Shown piece after piece: positions 8,849-18,771 of a DNA stretch of 64,000 nt (positions within the stretch are counted from its first letter, which is position 1; each line of letters starts with the position of its first letter). The notes under the pieces are model-generated. The model worked only from the letters and a program-made list of their open reading frames with translations, was not told the origin of the DNA and searched no databases. The position numbers were made by a program, and so were the translations under genes. Source of the stretch: Metabacillus halosaccharovorans (GTDB taxonomy: Bacteria; Bacillota; Bacilli; Bacillales; Bacillaceae); assembly GCF_002019635.1 (NCBI RefSeq), contig NZ_KV917372.1:1302001-1366000 (forward strand). The letters are read 5' to 3'.

Positions 8849-9841
8849 TTACTTTTGTTGTAAAGGTATATTCAATCGTGCTACATTAATGATTTCATAA
8901 ATTTTATCTACTAAGTTAAGGACAATAAAACCATTGCCTTCTGAGCTTTTTCTGTAGCCTAATGGCAACGTTCTTCTAACGAGCTGGGCATATATTTCTG
9001 ATTCGATTAGTGATCGATTAAACTCTCTTTCACTTAAATTTATAAGTAAAGCGATTGCTCCTGCTACATGTGGGGTAGCCATTGAAGTGCCGGATAGAGA
9101 TGCGTATTTATTATCCGGGAATGTTGACACGACATCCACACCAGGTGCCACTAAATCTACTTCTGAATTTGTATTTGTAAATGGTGCAAGCTCTAAATTA
9201 TGAGTCACTGCACCTACCTGAATAACCTCGTTATAACTTCCGGGATAAGAATACTCAAATGTATCTTCTCTGTCGTCCCCTTCATTTCCTGCTGCAACTA
9301 CGACAGATATACCGTGATCTACCGCATTTTTTACCGCTTTATGAAGCTCAGGAACATCTTCAGGACCACCAAGTGACATAGAAATTACCCGAACTCGTTG
9401 ATTTTGAGGTCCCCGCCAATCGACAGCATAGTTAATTGCATTTATAATCCATTCATAATTACCCGATCCTTCACCAGATAACACTTTTAAACTTAATATT
9501 TTCGCCTTTGGTGCTACTCCTACAACACCATCATTATTTAAAGAAGCAGCAATTGTACCAGAAACATGTGTACCATGACCATTATTATCTTCAAACATGT
9601 CTGGATCGGCATTAAAATCAGTTGTAAAATTTCTTCCACCAATAATTTGATTCTTAAGATCGGGATGGTCTGTATCAACACCAGTATCAATGACAGCTAC
9701 TACAATACCTTCTCCTTGGTTGCTCTCCTCCCAAATCTCAGGAGCCTGAATTAAACTAACGCCCTTCGGAGTTTCATTTGTTTGATCCACAATTGAATTG
9801 ATTGTAAAAGGAACTAATTTAACTTGTGGTGTTTGAGCCAT
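8849..9841 (-). CDS. isp: intracellular subtilisin-like serine protease
   Basis: Cytoplasmic subtilase of 330 residues. The catalytic triad is Asp52 ([13 protein letters not shown]), His89 (NGHGTHVSG) and Ser253 (GTSMATPH). There is no signal peptide and no long propeptide. Instead a short N-terminal stretch holds KLVPF, a variant of the LIPY motif that blocks the active site of Bacillus ISPs until cleaved. The C-terminal part ([26 protein letters not shown]) also matches ISPs. ISP is the main intracellular protease in sporulating Bacillus cells. The ATG at 9841 follows GAGGAGG at six bases; an ATG five codons upstream lies on the ribosome binding site itself and is rejected. Single-gene unit with its own terminator. 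Confidence 0.93.
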   Translation of the reverse strand: MAQTPQVKLVPFTINSIVDQTNETPKGVSLIQAPEIWEESNQGEGIVVAVIDTGVDTDHPDLKNQIIGGRNFTTDFNADPDMFEDNNGHGTHVSGTIAASLNNDGVVGVAPKAKILSLKVLSGEGSGNYEWIINAINYAVDWRGPQNQRVRVISMSLGGPEDVPELHKAVKNAVDHGISVVVAAGNEGDDREDTFEYSYPGSYNEVIQVGAVTHNLELAPFTNTNSEVDLVAPGVDVVSTFPDNKYASLSGTSMATPHVAGAIALLINLSEREFNRSLIESEIYAQLVRRTLPLGYRKSSEGNGFIVLNLVDKIYEIINVARLNIPLQQK

Positions 9842-10034
9842 TTTTTTCCTCCTCATTTAGTGAAATTAAAAACTGACCTACTTTATATATACTAAATTCC
9901 GGATACAATTAAAATGGAAATATTGGAAATTTTTATTTTTGATAGAAATGACTCATACCTATTTTAATAGAATAAGTAGATTGGCACGAATAAAATAGAG
10001 GACATATAACTAGCTCTTTTTATATCAATTTTCT

Positions 10035-10442
10035 TTATAAAAGTTTACGATCTTCCAGTGTTTCTTGATCAACATTAAATTCAATTAAATTGTGATCGGG
10101 ATCCATGCAAAATATTTGTGCAAATCCGCTTGTACTATTAGGATTTTCCTTTATTTCTATACCAACTTTTTTTAAGTAATGTAAAGTTTCCTTATAATCT
10201 TTTACTCTTATAGCAAAATGTCCATCTCTTGAGTCAATTTCATCAGTATTGCGAATTGTTGTGGAATTATTATGTACAATTAAATGCAACTGTTGATCTC
10301 CAATTTGATACCATGTCCCCGGAAAATCAAAAGGTGGCCTCTTTAATTCGTTAAATCCTAAAAGTGTCCCATAAAAGTGTTTAGCTTTTTGTAAATCTGT
10401 TACAGATAGACTAACATGATGAATACTTTCTACTTTGATCAT
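10035..10442 (-). CDS. VOC (glyoxalase/dioxygenase-like) family protein
   Basis: 135 residues with the vicinal-oxygen-chelate fold pattern: HHVSLSVTDLQKAKHFYGTLLGF at the start, QLHLIVHNN in the middle, HFAIRVKDYKETLHYLKKVGI and a closing DPDHNLIEFN. Possible metal ligands are His8 or His9, His53, His75 and the Glu in LIEFN. Such proteins include glyoxalases, dioxygenases and antibiotic-binding proteins, and the sequence alone does not say which. AAGGAGTTGG precedes the ATG. It is 14 bases downstream of the DUF2500 gene and on the same strand, so the two may be co-transcribed. Confidence 0.8.
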   Translation of the reverse strand: MIKVESIHHVSLSVTDLQKAKHFYGTLLGFNELKRPPFDFPGTWYQIGDQQLHLIVHNNSTTIRNTDEIDSRDGHFAIRVKDYKETLHYLKKVGIEIKENPNSTSGFAQIFCMDPDHNLIEFNVDQETLEDRKLL

Positions 10443-10456
10443 AAATCCAACTCCTT

Positions 10457-10846
10457 CTATAAAGTTTCATCTTCTACTTGTTGTTTTCGTTCAAACTCTA
10501 AAAATCTGGTACCTTGAAAAGTCAAGATTCCAACATCGCCTTCAACAAGATATCCAAATTCCTTGCCTGACATTTTTAATTCTGAACGATCACCACTGGA
10601 AAACTCAAATGTTACAAAATATGAAGTACTTGAATGACCATCTTGACCAACTCTCCTTACATGTGTACGCTTAGTCTTTACTTCCGCAGGAACAGATAAG
10701 CGTGGTGATTGCTCATTTTTCTTCCATTGACCAATTCCCTTAAACACTGTAAACAGAATACTTCCAAACACAATAATAAAAATAATACCAATGAATATTG
10801 GAACAATTTGAAATAAGACATCACCAGAATAATATGGATCTCCCAT
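10457..10846 (-). CDS. DUF2500 family membrane-anchored protein
   Basis: 129 residues: one membrane segment near residues 14-36 (FQIVPIFIGIIFIIVFGSI), then a cytoplasmic or external beta-rich domain with KTKRTHVRR, YFVTFEF, GDRSELKMSGKEFGYLVEGDVGILTFQGTRF. This pattern fits DUF2500 proteins, whose function is not known. The ATG at 10846 follows GAGGGGAATTG and gives a protein starting just before the membrane helix; longer in-frame extensions run through the upstream terminator and are rejected. Confidence 0.75.
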   Translation of the reverse strand: MGDPYYSGDVLFQIVPIFIGIIFIIVFGSILFTVFKGIGQWKKNEQSPRLSVPAEVKTKRTHVRRVGQDGHSSTSYFVTFEFSSGDRSELKMSGKEFGYLVEGDVGILTFQGTRFLEFERKQQVEDETL

Positions 10847-10915
10847 CAATTCCCCTCCTCTCTTTATATTATACGAAACTACTGAATAGAAAGTTTCAAT
10901 ACAATTTGTTATGCC

Positions 10916-10960
10916 AAAAAAGCGACCAACTTCTATTCTAAATAGAATTAGTCGCTTTTT
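10916..10960 (-). terminator. terminator of the mel operon
   Basis: AAAAAGCGAC (10916-10925) pairs with GTCGCTTTTT (10951-10960), and an inner stem TTCTATT/AATAGAA (10931-10947) extends it. It begins 2 bases after the melA stop codon and ends in a T run on the minus strand. Confidence 0.8.
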
Positions 10961-10962
10961 CT

Positions 10963-12285
10963 TTATTTTACTATTGCCTTCTGATTCGCAAACTGCGGCA
11001 ACCAATCTCCATGTGCTTCAATTAAGTCATCACACATTGCAATAATATCATCCATTGAAAGTTCTGCAGCAGTATGCGGATCAAGGAGGGCAGCCTGGTA
11101 AACCGCTTCTCGTTTTCCTGTCATCGCTGCTTCAATTGTTAACAGCTGTGTATTAATATTTGTTCTGTTAAGTGCTGCTAATTGCTCTGGCAGATCTCCT
11201 ACATAGGTTGGCATAATACCACTTCGATCAACCACACAAGGTACTTCAACACATGCATTTTCAGGCAAGTTGCTGATAAGACGGCCGGTATTTAGGACAT
11301 TGCCACCAAACTTAAAGGGAATGTTCGTTTCCATTGCTTCTAGTATACGAGAGCCATATTCATGTGAACGTGCATGAGAAAGCTGGCTATTGTTTACCAT
11401 ATCTTCTCGCATCGTTTCCCATCTTTCGATTTGTTCAACACAACGACGAGGATATTCATCTAATGGAATATTGAATCGGTCAATCAACTCCGGATAGTTA
11501 CGTTTAATAAAGTAAGGGTGATATTCCGCATTATGCTCAGAAGATTCCGTCACATAGTATCCGAATTTATCCATCAACTCATAACGGACCATATCATGAT
11601 GTTTTGTTTTCTGTCTTTCTTTTGCACGGCGCTTAATTTCCGGATATAGATCCTTGCCATCACGCTTCACTTCAAGAAGCCATGCCATGTGATTTATACC
11701 TGCAATTTTTTCTTCAATTCCTTCATGATCCATCCCTAAATCTTTGAATAGATGCTCGGTACATATTTGTACGCTGTGGCACAAACCTACTGTTTTAATA
11801 TTTGTAAAGCGAAGCATTGCACCTGTTAACGCTGCCATAGGATTTGTATAATTTAAAAATAAGGCATCAGGGCAAACTTCTTCCATATCTTTTGCAAAAT
11901 CCAACATAACAGGTATCGTCCGTAATGATCTAAAAATACCTCCAATTCCTATCGTATCTGCAATTGTTTGGCGTAACCCATATTTCTTAGGTATCTCAAA
12001 ATCAATGACCGTACTCGGCTTATACCCGCCTACCTGAATCGCATTAATCACATACTTTGCCCCTCTTAACGCTTCCTTTCGATCAGTATATGATTTGATC
12101 GTAACATTACTCTTGTAATTTTGTTTTAAGTTATTAAGCATATTCTCCGAATCTCTTAAACGCTGTTCATCAATATCAAACAATGCAAATTCAAATCCGG
12201 CTAAAGTAGGAACAAACATACAATCTCCTAATACATTTTTAGCAAATACTGTACTTCCTGCACCTATAAAAGTAATTTTTGACAT
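10963..12285 (-). CDS. melA: alpha-galactosidase, GH4 family
   Basis: Cytoplasmic enzyme of 440 residues that hydrolyses alpha-galactosides such as melibiose and raffinose through the NAD- and Mn-dependent GH4 redox mechanism. The NAD-binding motif FIGAGSTVFAKN is at residues 6-17, the metal ligands Cys169-His170 in GLCHSV and His199 in GINHMAW, and NYTNPM lies at 145-150. Length and sequence follow Bacillus MelA closely. It is the last gene of melR-melEDC-melA, the same order as in Bacillus subtilis. GAGGAAGA precedes the ATG. Confidence in the family is very high; alpha-galacturonidase-type GH4 relatives are less likely because the whole operon matches mel. Confidence 0.93.
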   Translation of the reverse strand: MSKITFIGAGSTVFAKNVLGDCMFVPTLAGFEFALFDIDEQRLRDSENMLNNLKQNYKSNVTIKSYTDRKEALRGAKYVINAIQVGGYKPSTVIDFEIPKKYGLRQTIADTIGIGGIFRSLRTIPVMLDFAKDMEEVCPDALFLNYTNPMAALTGAMLRFTNIKTVGLCHSVQICTEHLFKDLGMDHEGIEEKIAGINHMAWLLEVKRDGKDLYPEIKRRAKERQKTKHHDMVRYELMDKFGYYVTESSEHNAEYHPYFIKRNYPELIDRFNIPLDEYPRRCVEQIERWETMREDMVNNSQLSHARSHEYGSRILEAMETNIPFKFGGNVLNTGRLISNLPENACVEVPCVVDRSGIMPTYVGDLPEQLAALNRTNINTQLLTIEAAMTGKREAVYQAALLDPHTAAELSMDDIIAMCDDLIEAHGDWLPQFANQKAIVK

Positions 12286-12333
12286 TCTTCCTCATCCCTT
12301 CTTCAATATAAATATTCCATTCAATACAACTAG

Positions 12334-13221
12334 TTAGCTCTTTGAACCTGTTAATGCAATACCTTCAATAATTTGTCTTTGAGCAAAGATGTATACAAGG
12401 ATTACTGGTATGACGGAAATGGTTGTTCCTGCCATCATCAGTGACCAATCTGTGAAGTAAAGACCCTTAAATGTATTTAATAGTAAAGGAACAGTAAATT
12501 TCTCAGGTGATGATAAATAAATGAGAGGCTCTAAGAAACCATTCCAAATTCCCATGAAAGCAAAGATACCAAATGCCGCTAAAGCCGGTCGAATTAACGG
12601 CAGGATCACACTCCAGTAAATTCTAAGGGGGTTCGCCCCATCAATGACTGCTGCTTCTTCTAATTCATTTGGAATTCCTTTAATAAATTGCCTTAATAAA
12701 AACACACCGAATGCATTAAACAAGCCGGACGGTATAATTAGTGATAAGTGAGTATCGATCCATCCCAGGTTATCCATGATGATATAAAGAGGGACCATTG
12801 TTACTTGCTTCGGAATCATCATGGTTGCTAAAAACAAGATGAATAAAAGGTTTGAGCCGCGGAATCGAATCTTCGCAAAAGCATAGGCGGCCATTGAACA
12901 TGTTAATAAGTTTAATACAACCACAATGAAGGTAATATAAAAACTATTAAAGTACGCGACATCAAAAGGCATTGCTGTAAGAGAGTTAGGATAGTTTTGA
13001 AATGTTACTGGATCCGGCAACCATTTTGGAGGTATAAGAAAAATCTGTGACATATCCTTCAAGGAACTACTAACTGTCCATAAAAATGGAGCAACCATCA
13101 AAAATGCGCCAATAATTAATACAACATGGAGTAAAACTTTTGTTGGCTTTATTCGTTTCCCAATACTTAATGATACATTTTGATTAGGTACCGTTTTCGT
13201 TTGAACATCATTGATCTTCAT
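12334..13221 (-). CDS. melC: alpha-galactoside ABC importer permease MelC (AmyC)
   Basis: MalG-type permease, 295 residues, with six predicted membrane segments (the first near residues 28-50) and the EAA loop ELEEAAVIDGANPLRI near residue 195. It ends in IIEGIALTGSKS, typical of this subunit class. The start overlaps the end of melD by 14 bases, and GAGGTGGG lies in front of it. It forms the channel with MelD and receives alpha-galactosides from MelE. No ATPase is encoded in the operon; Bacillus Mel transport uses the multitask ATPase MsmX. Confidence 0.9.
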   Translation of the reverse strand: MKINDVQTKTVPNQNVSLSIGKRIKPTKVLLHVVLIIGAFLMVAPFLWTVSSSLKDMSQIFLIPPKWLPDPVTFQNYPNSLTAMPFDVAYFNSFYITFIVVVLNLLTCSMAAYAFAKIRFRGSNLLFILFLATMMIPKQVTMVPLYIIMDNLGWIDTHLSLIIPSGLFNAFGVFLLRQFIKGIPNELEEAAVIDGANPLRIYWSVILPLIRPALAAFGIFAFMGIWNGFLEPLIYLSSPEKFTVPLLLNTFKGLYFTDWSLMMAGTTISVIPVILVYIFAQRQIIEGIALTGSKS

Positions 13222-14092
13222 AATGAACCCACCTCTTTGACATCTTGAACTGGAATAGTGTAAACATTAAGATAATGACGAATAAAATCATTGCAGCAGC
13301 AGAGCTTACTCCCATATCAAAATCAACAAATGCCGCTTCGTAAATGTGATACACGAATGTATAGCTTGATTTTGCCGGTCCTCCACTCGTCATGACATAG
13401 GCTTGGTCAAAAACCTGAAAGGATGAAATGATTGCCATGATTGTAATAAAGAAAGTTGTTGGAGATAATAAAGGCAAAGTAATATGACGGAACTTCTGCC
13501 AGTTTGACGCACCGTCAATATCAGCTGCTTCATAATATGAGCGTGAAATTCCCTGCAGACCTGCTAAAAAGATAACCATATTGTACCCTAAGCCCCACCA
13601 AATACTTAGCATTGCAATAGATGGCATAACCCATTTTGTATCTGTTAACCACATCGGACCATCAATACCAACATTTGCAAGAACTTGGTTTAAGATTCCG
13701 AAGTCACCGTTTAAAATCCACATCCAAATGACACCGATTGATACAGAACTAGTGACCACAGGCATGAAGAAAAATAAACGATAAAAGTTTTTTCCTTTAA
13801 TCTTATTAAGTGCTATTGCTACCACAAGGGAAATAGCGATTTGAACAGGTATAACCAACACTGTGTAATAAGCTGTGTTCATAAGTGCTTTCCAGAAATC
13901 AGGATTTGTAAATTGATCCGTATAGTTTGCTAGACCAATAAACTCTTTTGTTCCGAATCCATCCCATTTCATAAAGCTTAAGGAAAATGTAAAAAGAACT
14001 GGAATTAATGAGAATGCAAGTAAACCAATTAATTGAGGAGTTAGAAAGATAAAACCCCACAGATTTTGCTGACGTCTATTCAATGTTTTCAC
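13208..14092 (-). CDS. melD: alpha-galactoside ABC importer permease MelD (AmyD)
   Basis: MalF-type permease, 294 residues, starting MKTLNRRQQNLWGFIFLTPQLIGLL and containing the EAA loop YYEAADIDGASNWQKF near residue 190. It has six predicted membrane segments. It ends with FKMSKRWVHYEDQ, typical of the family. The gene lies 72 bases after melE, separated by a stem-loop (14116-14147), and overlaps melC by 14 bases. Function as partner of MelC follows from the conserved operon order. Confidence 0.9.
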   Translation of the reverse strand: MKTLNRRQQNLWGFIFLTPQLIGLLAFSLIPVLFTFSLSFMKWDGFGTKEFIGLANYTDQFTNPDFWKALMNTAYYTVLVIPVQIAISLVVAIALNKIKGKNFYRLFFFMPVVTSSVSIGVIWMWILNGDFGILNQVLANVGIDGPMWLTDTKWVMPSIAMLSIWWGLGYNMVIFLAGLQGISRSYYEAADIDGASNWQKFRHITLPLLSPTTFFITIMAIISSFQVFDQAYVMTSGGPAKSSYTFVYHIYEAAFVDFDMGVSSAAAMILFVIILMFTLFQFKMSKRWVHYEDQ

Positions 14093-14115
14093 CTTCTTCT
14101 GCTAAAATGTAAGGA

Positions 14116-14147
14116 GGAGATAGGAAAAGCACATAACACCTATCCCC
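14116..14147 (-). other. stem-loop between melE and melD
   Basis: GGAGATAGG (14116-14124) pairs with CCTATCCCC (14139-14147) with one mismatch, 14-base loop, 17 bases after the melE stop. There is no T run on the minus strand, so it more likely protects the 3' end of the melE message than terminates transcription. Confidence 0.55.
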
Positions 14148-14164
14148 GCCCTTTTCTGAATTAG

Positions 14165-15493
14165 TTACTCACCTTTGTGCTCAGCGATCATTGCTTTTGC
14201 TTTTTCTGCGTATTTTTCAATTGTTGTCTCAGCATCGTCTTTTCCAAGATACAACAAGTCCATGATGTCATTAGCCTCTTTATCCAATCCTGGGATTGTT
14301 GATTGGATAGCGTTTGCATAACCTTGTTCACGCGCTTGAATGATATAATCAACATGTTCAGGAACATTTGATTCTGTTACAATTTCATCAATTCCACCAA
14401 TTGATGGAATGGCATTTCCAATTCCAGCTAAACGAGCTTCTTGTCCTAATGTAGAAGTGTAATAGGATGCAAATTTTTGAGCTGCTTCTTTATTCTTTGA
14501 GTCATTGTTTACAGCCATATATGCTGTAGGGATAGCAACTGGTTCTGTTTTATTTTCAGTATTTGAAGGCCAAGAAATGTAATCCCACTCTAATGCTTTA
14601 TTTTCATGAAATAATGGAGTAAACCATCTACCGGCACTTACCATTCCTACTTGACCTGACATAAACATTGCCTCAGCTCCCTGACCCTTAGGCAATGAAC
14701 CGGAATAAGTAAAGTTCTCATCCTTCACCATTTTCTCAAGGAATTTCATTGCCTCAATTCCTTTATCATTTTGGTCTAAAATGAAATCTCCAGTCTCTTT
14801 ATTATAAACATCTCCTCCATTTGCCCAAATCCAGCTGAAAAGGGTATTCCATGAGTTATCTACAATAAAGCCATACTTACCACCATCACGTAATTGATCT
14901 GTCACTTCTTCCATTGCAGCAAAGTTCCATTCACCAGCATCAAAATATTCCTGTGGAGATTTAATCCCCAGTTCAGCTAATAACTTTTTATTGTAGTAAA
15001 GTAACATAGGGTTACAATCCACTGTTATACCATAGATCTCATCATCTTTTTTTGCAGCACCCCATAGTCCTTCTGCAAACTCATCAGGTTTAGCATAGCT
15101 TTCAGAGCTATTCATGAATTCACTTAAAGGAGCGAGCTTTCCTGTTTCCACAAGTTTAGATATGTCTCCATCACCTACATAGAATACGTCAGGAGCCTGG
15201 CTGCCTTGAAGTTGCGTTTGAAGCTTTTGGATATAACCATCACTAGGAATCGGAACAAGTTTCACCTGTATATCCGGATTCTCTTTATTAAATCCATCCA
15301 CTGCTCGTTGGTATACTTTTATTTCAGCCGGATTCCCCCATGCGGAAAATGTTAAATTAATCTTCTCACCAGATCCGGAACTTCCCGAAGCACCAGAATC
15401 TGATGAACCTGAACTTGAATTGCTACAGGCTTGTAAAGCAGGAATCATGATAAGTAAAACGGCAAACAATAAAAATGCTAGCTTCTTTTTCAT
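14165..15493 (-). CDS. melE: alpha-galactoside-binding lipoprotein MelE (MsmE)
   Basis: Solute-binding lipoprotein, 442 residues. The signal peptide begins MKKKLAFLLFAVLLIMIPALQAC, with lipobox LQAC, and is followed by a Ser/Gly-rich linker. The mature part is a family 1 sugar-binding protein. It feeds the MelD-MelC channel. I start at the ATG at 15493 because GGGGG lies 8 bases upstream; a longer frame upstream would put a hydrophilic stretch before the signal peptide. The 5' region carries a cre/LacI-type operator (15656-15669) and an 11-base inverted repeat (15707-15735). Confidence 0.9.
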   Translation of the reverse strand: MKKKLAFLLFAVLLIMIPALQACSNSSSGSSDSGASGSSGSGEKINLTFSAWGNPAEIKVYQRAVDGFNKENPDIQVKLVPIPSDGYIQKLQTQLQGSQAPDVFYVGDGDISKLVETGKLAPLSEFMNSSESYAKPDEFAEGLWGAAKKDDEIYGITVDCNPMLLYYNKKLLAELGIKSPQEYFDAGEWNFAAMEEVTDQLRDGGKYGFIVDNSWNTLFSWIWANGGDVYNKETGDFILDQNDKGIEAMKFLEKMVKDENFTYSGSLPKGQGAEAMFMSGQVGMVSAGRWFTPLFHENKALEWDYISWPSNTENKTEPVAIPTAYMAVNNDSKNKEAAQKFASYYTSTLGQEARLAGIGNAIPSIGGIDEIVTESNVPEHVDYIIQAREQGYANAIQSTIPGLDKEANDIMDLLYLGKDDAETTIEKYAEKAKAMIAEHKGE

Positions 15494-15655
15494 TACATTT
15501 ACCCCCATTTTCTTAGTGAATGAAATCCTTTTGTTATGCTGATTGAAAGCACTATTAATCAACTGGTAAACATGTCTATGTAGAACATCACCTCCTTAAA
15601 ATCAACAAGTACGTCTTCAACATGTATCATCCTCACATCCAGCGCAAAGACGTTA

Positions 15656-15669
15656 AGCAAACGCTTTCA
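15656..15669 (-). promoter_or_regulatory. cre/LacI-family operator upstream of melE
   Basis: The minus strand reads TGAAAGCGTTTGCT, matching the cre consensus except in the last bases. It follows a weak -10 (TATATG) directly. Either CcpA or MelR, itself a LacI-family protein, could bind. Confidence 0.5.
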
Positions 15670-15706
15670 TATACACACCTGCAAATTATTAATGAATATA
15701 CTTGCA

Positions 15707-15735
15707 GTAAATCTGAATTTTGAGTTCAGATTTAC
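15707..15735. repeat. 11-base perfect inverted repeat upstream of melE
   Basis: GTAAATCTGAA (15707-15717) and TTCAGATTTAC (15725-15735) with a 7-base spacer. There is no T run on either side. It may be an operator or the end of melR transcription control; the binding protein is unknown. Confidence 0.5.
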
Positions 15736-15851
15736 CAAATGTATGATTCATTTTTTAGAAATTTAACATTTTTTGAACAAACGTTTTCTTTTTTAGCAAA
15801 ACGAGAATATATGAATCTAGCAATTCTAAGCAATATCTAATATTCTCATAT

Positions 15852-17254
<1,403 letters not shown>

Positions 17255-17707
17255 ATGAATCAACCAATTTTACTTTTCATAAAATTCATCACCTGTTTGA
17301 TTGCTTTTGGAATAGGACTGGATCTTTTTTTCGCTGCAAATTTTGTCGATATTTTATCGTTTAGCCTATTTGTTACTTTTGCCTCATATGCTGTAGGTGA
17401 ATTAGTCATATTACCACATCTAGGAAGAAGGGCTGCTGCGGTTGCGGATTTTTTTCTTAGTTACTTAAGTGTATGGATTTTTGGAAGTATTTTATTTGAG
17501 AACTATCTTCAAATTGCATGGGGAAGTATTATTTCTGCTATTATCATCACCGGAGCAGAAATAGTTATTCATCTTATGGTACAAAATCGAGATGAACATA
17601 CAACCTATAAAAGCAAAAGGAATTCTATACTGAATGCAAATTTAGCTTATGGAACAGAAATCTCTGAAGAAGAATATATAAAAGATGTTAATAAAATAAA
17701 AAAGTAG
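17255..17707 (+). CDS. YndM-like membrane protein (DUF2512)
   Basis: 150 residues with four predicted membrane segments in the first 110 residues (starting at about residues 7, 32, 61 and 88) and a hydrophilic tail. Motifs YAVGELVILPHLGRRAAAVADFFLSYLSVWIFG fit the DUF2512/YndM family of small Bacillus membrane proteins with no known function. GGAGGG lies before the ATG. It stands alone, followed by a stem-loop at 17720-17749. Confidence 0.75.
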   Translation: MNQPILLFIKFITCLIAFGIGLDLFFAANFVDILSFSLFVTFASYAVGELVILPHLGRRAAAVADFFLSYLSVWIFGSILFENYLQIAWGSIISAIIITGAEIVIHLMVQNRDEHTTYKSKRNSILNANLAYGTEISEEEYIKDVNKIKK

Positions 17708-17719
17708 CACAATATAAGC

Positions 17720-17749
17720 ATAAGGACAGTTTTTCTAAACTGTCCTTAT
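17720..17749 (+). terminator. stem-loop after the YndM-like gene
   Basis: A perfect 13-base inverted repeat, ATAAGGACAGTTT (17720-17732) and its complement (17737-17749), tetraloop TTCT. It is followed by a pyrimidine-rich rather than a pure T stretch. Confidence 0.7.
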
Positions 17750-17879
17750 CTTCTGTCTTCTCTCGTAAGTCTCAAGCCTTAGATAAAATAAAGCTTGAGT
17801 TCATTGTCGCGATCATTCTTTTTCTATAAGATAAAAGTAAGTTAAATGAACGCTATATGCGACGAAGAAGGAAGGGTTT

Positions 17880-18725
17880 ATGATGAAAAAACTGTTTTTA
17901 CTTTTATTTTTTATTGGTGGCTTGTTATTAATTATCAAGACAAATACTACATGGTTTGTATTTGGAGAAAATAAATCTTCTGCTGAAGTCACCGGCAATA
18001 CGGAGAAAATTGAACTACATGTTTCAGGTGCAAGTACAACAATTATTCCGGAAAATACAGATGAAGTCCGTGCTGAAATAAAAGGAAATGGAAAAGTAAA
18101 TGTCGAAAAAAACGGGGATACAATTCTAGTTGAATCTGAAACAAAACGTTGGTTTAACGCATTTTCATTCTTTAATAAAAGAGAAATCACCATATATATC
18201 CCAGATGATTTTAATCAGGAACTATTAATTGATAGTGGATCAGGAAGCATCGTATTTGACGGCGAATCAATGACCCTTGATGATTTATTAGTTGATATGA
18301 GCTCCGGAAATGTAAAATTAAATCAATTATCTATTAAAAACTTTATACTTGATGGTTCATCAGGTAATGTCTCTATTTCTTCTTTGACAACTGAAGAAAG
18401 TAAGTTTGATATGAGCTCCGGAAACCTGACAATTACGGATCATACCGGAAAGGTTATGGCTGATTTATCTTCTGGTAAGATAGACTTACAAATGGAAAAG
18501 GTAACCGATTCTCTTGAGATCAAATTAAATTCTGGATTTGGCACGGTAGAGTTGCCATCAGATGCGGATTTTACTCTCCGAGGAGAAGCAGGCAGCGGTA
18601 TTATTACATCTAATCTTACTTTAAAAGATCTTCAAAAAGATAAAAATAATATTTATGGTATTTCAGGCTCAGGAAAGCATGATGTAAAGATAGATGTCTC
18701 AAGTGGAAAAGTTGAAATTAAATAA
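17880..18725 (+). CDS. DUF4097 family beta-helix protein (LiaG/YvlB-like)
   Basis: 281 residues. An N-terminal membrane anchor or signal segment (residues 3-22) is followed by a long series of short beta strands with repeated SSGN and GSG turns (LLIDSGSGSIVF, LVDMSSGNVKL, ILDGSSGNVSI, FDMSSGNLTI, MADLSSGKIDL). This is the DUF4097 putative-adhesin pattern found in LiaG and YvlB, proteins linked to cell-envelope stress. There is no liaRS-type system next to it here. AAGGAAGGG precedes the start. A strong terminator follows, so it is a single-gene unit. Its function is unknown. Confidence 0.8.
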   Translation: MMKKLFLLLFFIGGLLLIIKTNTTWFVFGENKSSAEVTGNTEKIELHVSGASTTIIPENTDEVRAEIKGNGKVNVEKNGDTILVESETKRWFNAFSFFNKREITIYIPDDFNQELLIDSGSGSIVFDGESMTLDDLLVDMSSGNVKLNQLSIKNFILDGSSGNVSISSLTTEESKFDMSSGNLTITDHTGKVMADLSSGKIDLQMEKVTDSLEIKLNSGFGTVELPSDADFTLRGEAGSGIITSNLTLKDLQKDKNNIYGISGSGKHDVKIDVSSGKVEIK

Positions 18726-18734
18726 ATGACTATA

Positions 18735-18764
18735 AGCTCACCGGTAAATCTTTCGGTGAGCTTT
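18735..18764 (+). terminator. terminator of the DUF4097 gene
   Basis: AAGCTCACCG (18735-18744) pairs perfectly with CGGTGAGCTT (18755-18764), loop of 10, followed by a T run. Confidence 0.85.
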
Positions 18765-18771
18765 TTCATAT

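Larger units (their letters stand above)
15494..15851 (-). other. melR-melE intergenic control region
   Basis: 358 bases without a gene. It holds a cre/LacI-like operator (15656-15669), an 11-base inverted repeat (15707-15735) and a second short palindrome AAACGTTT (15779-15786). Possible -10 sequences lie near 15670, but no strong -35 is seen. Confidence 0.6.

Noticed and set aside
17813-18193. Minus-strand frame opposite the DUF4097 gene
   Set aside because: It overlaps a clear gene and its predicted protein is low-complexity.
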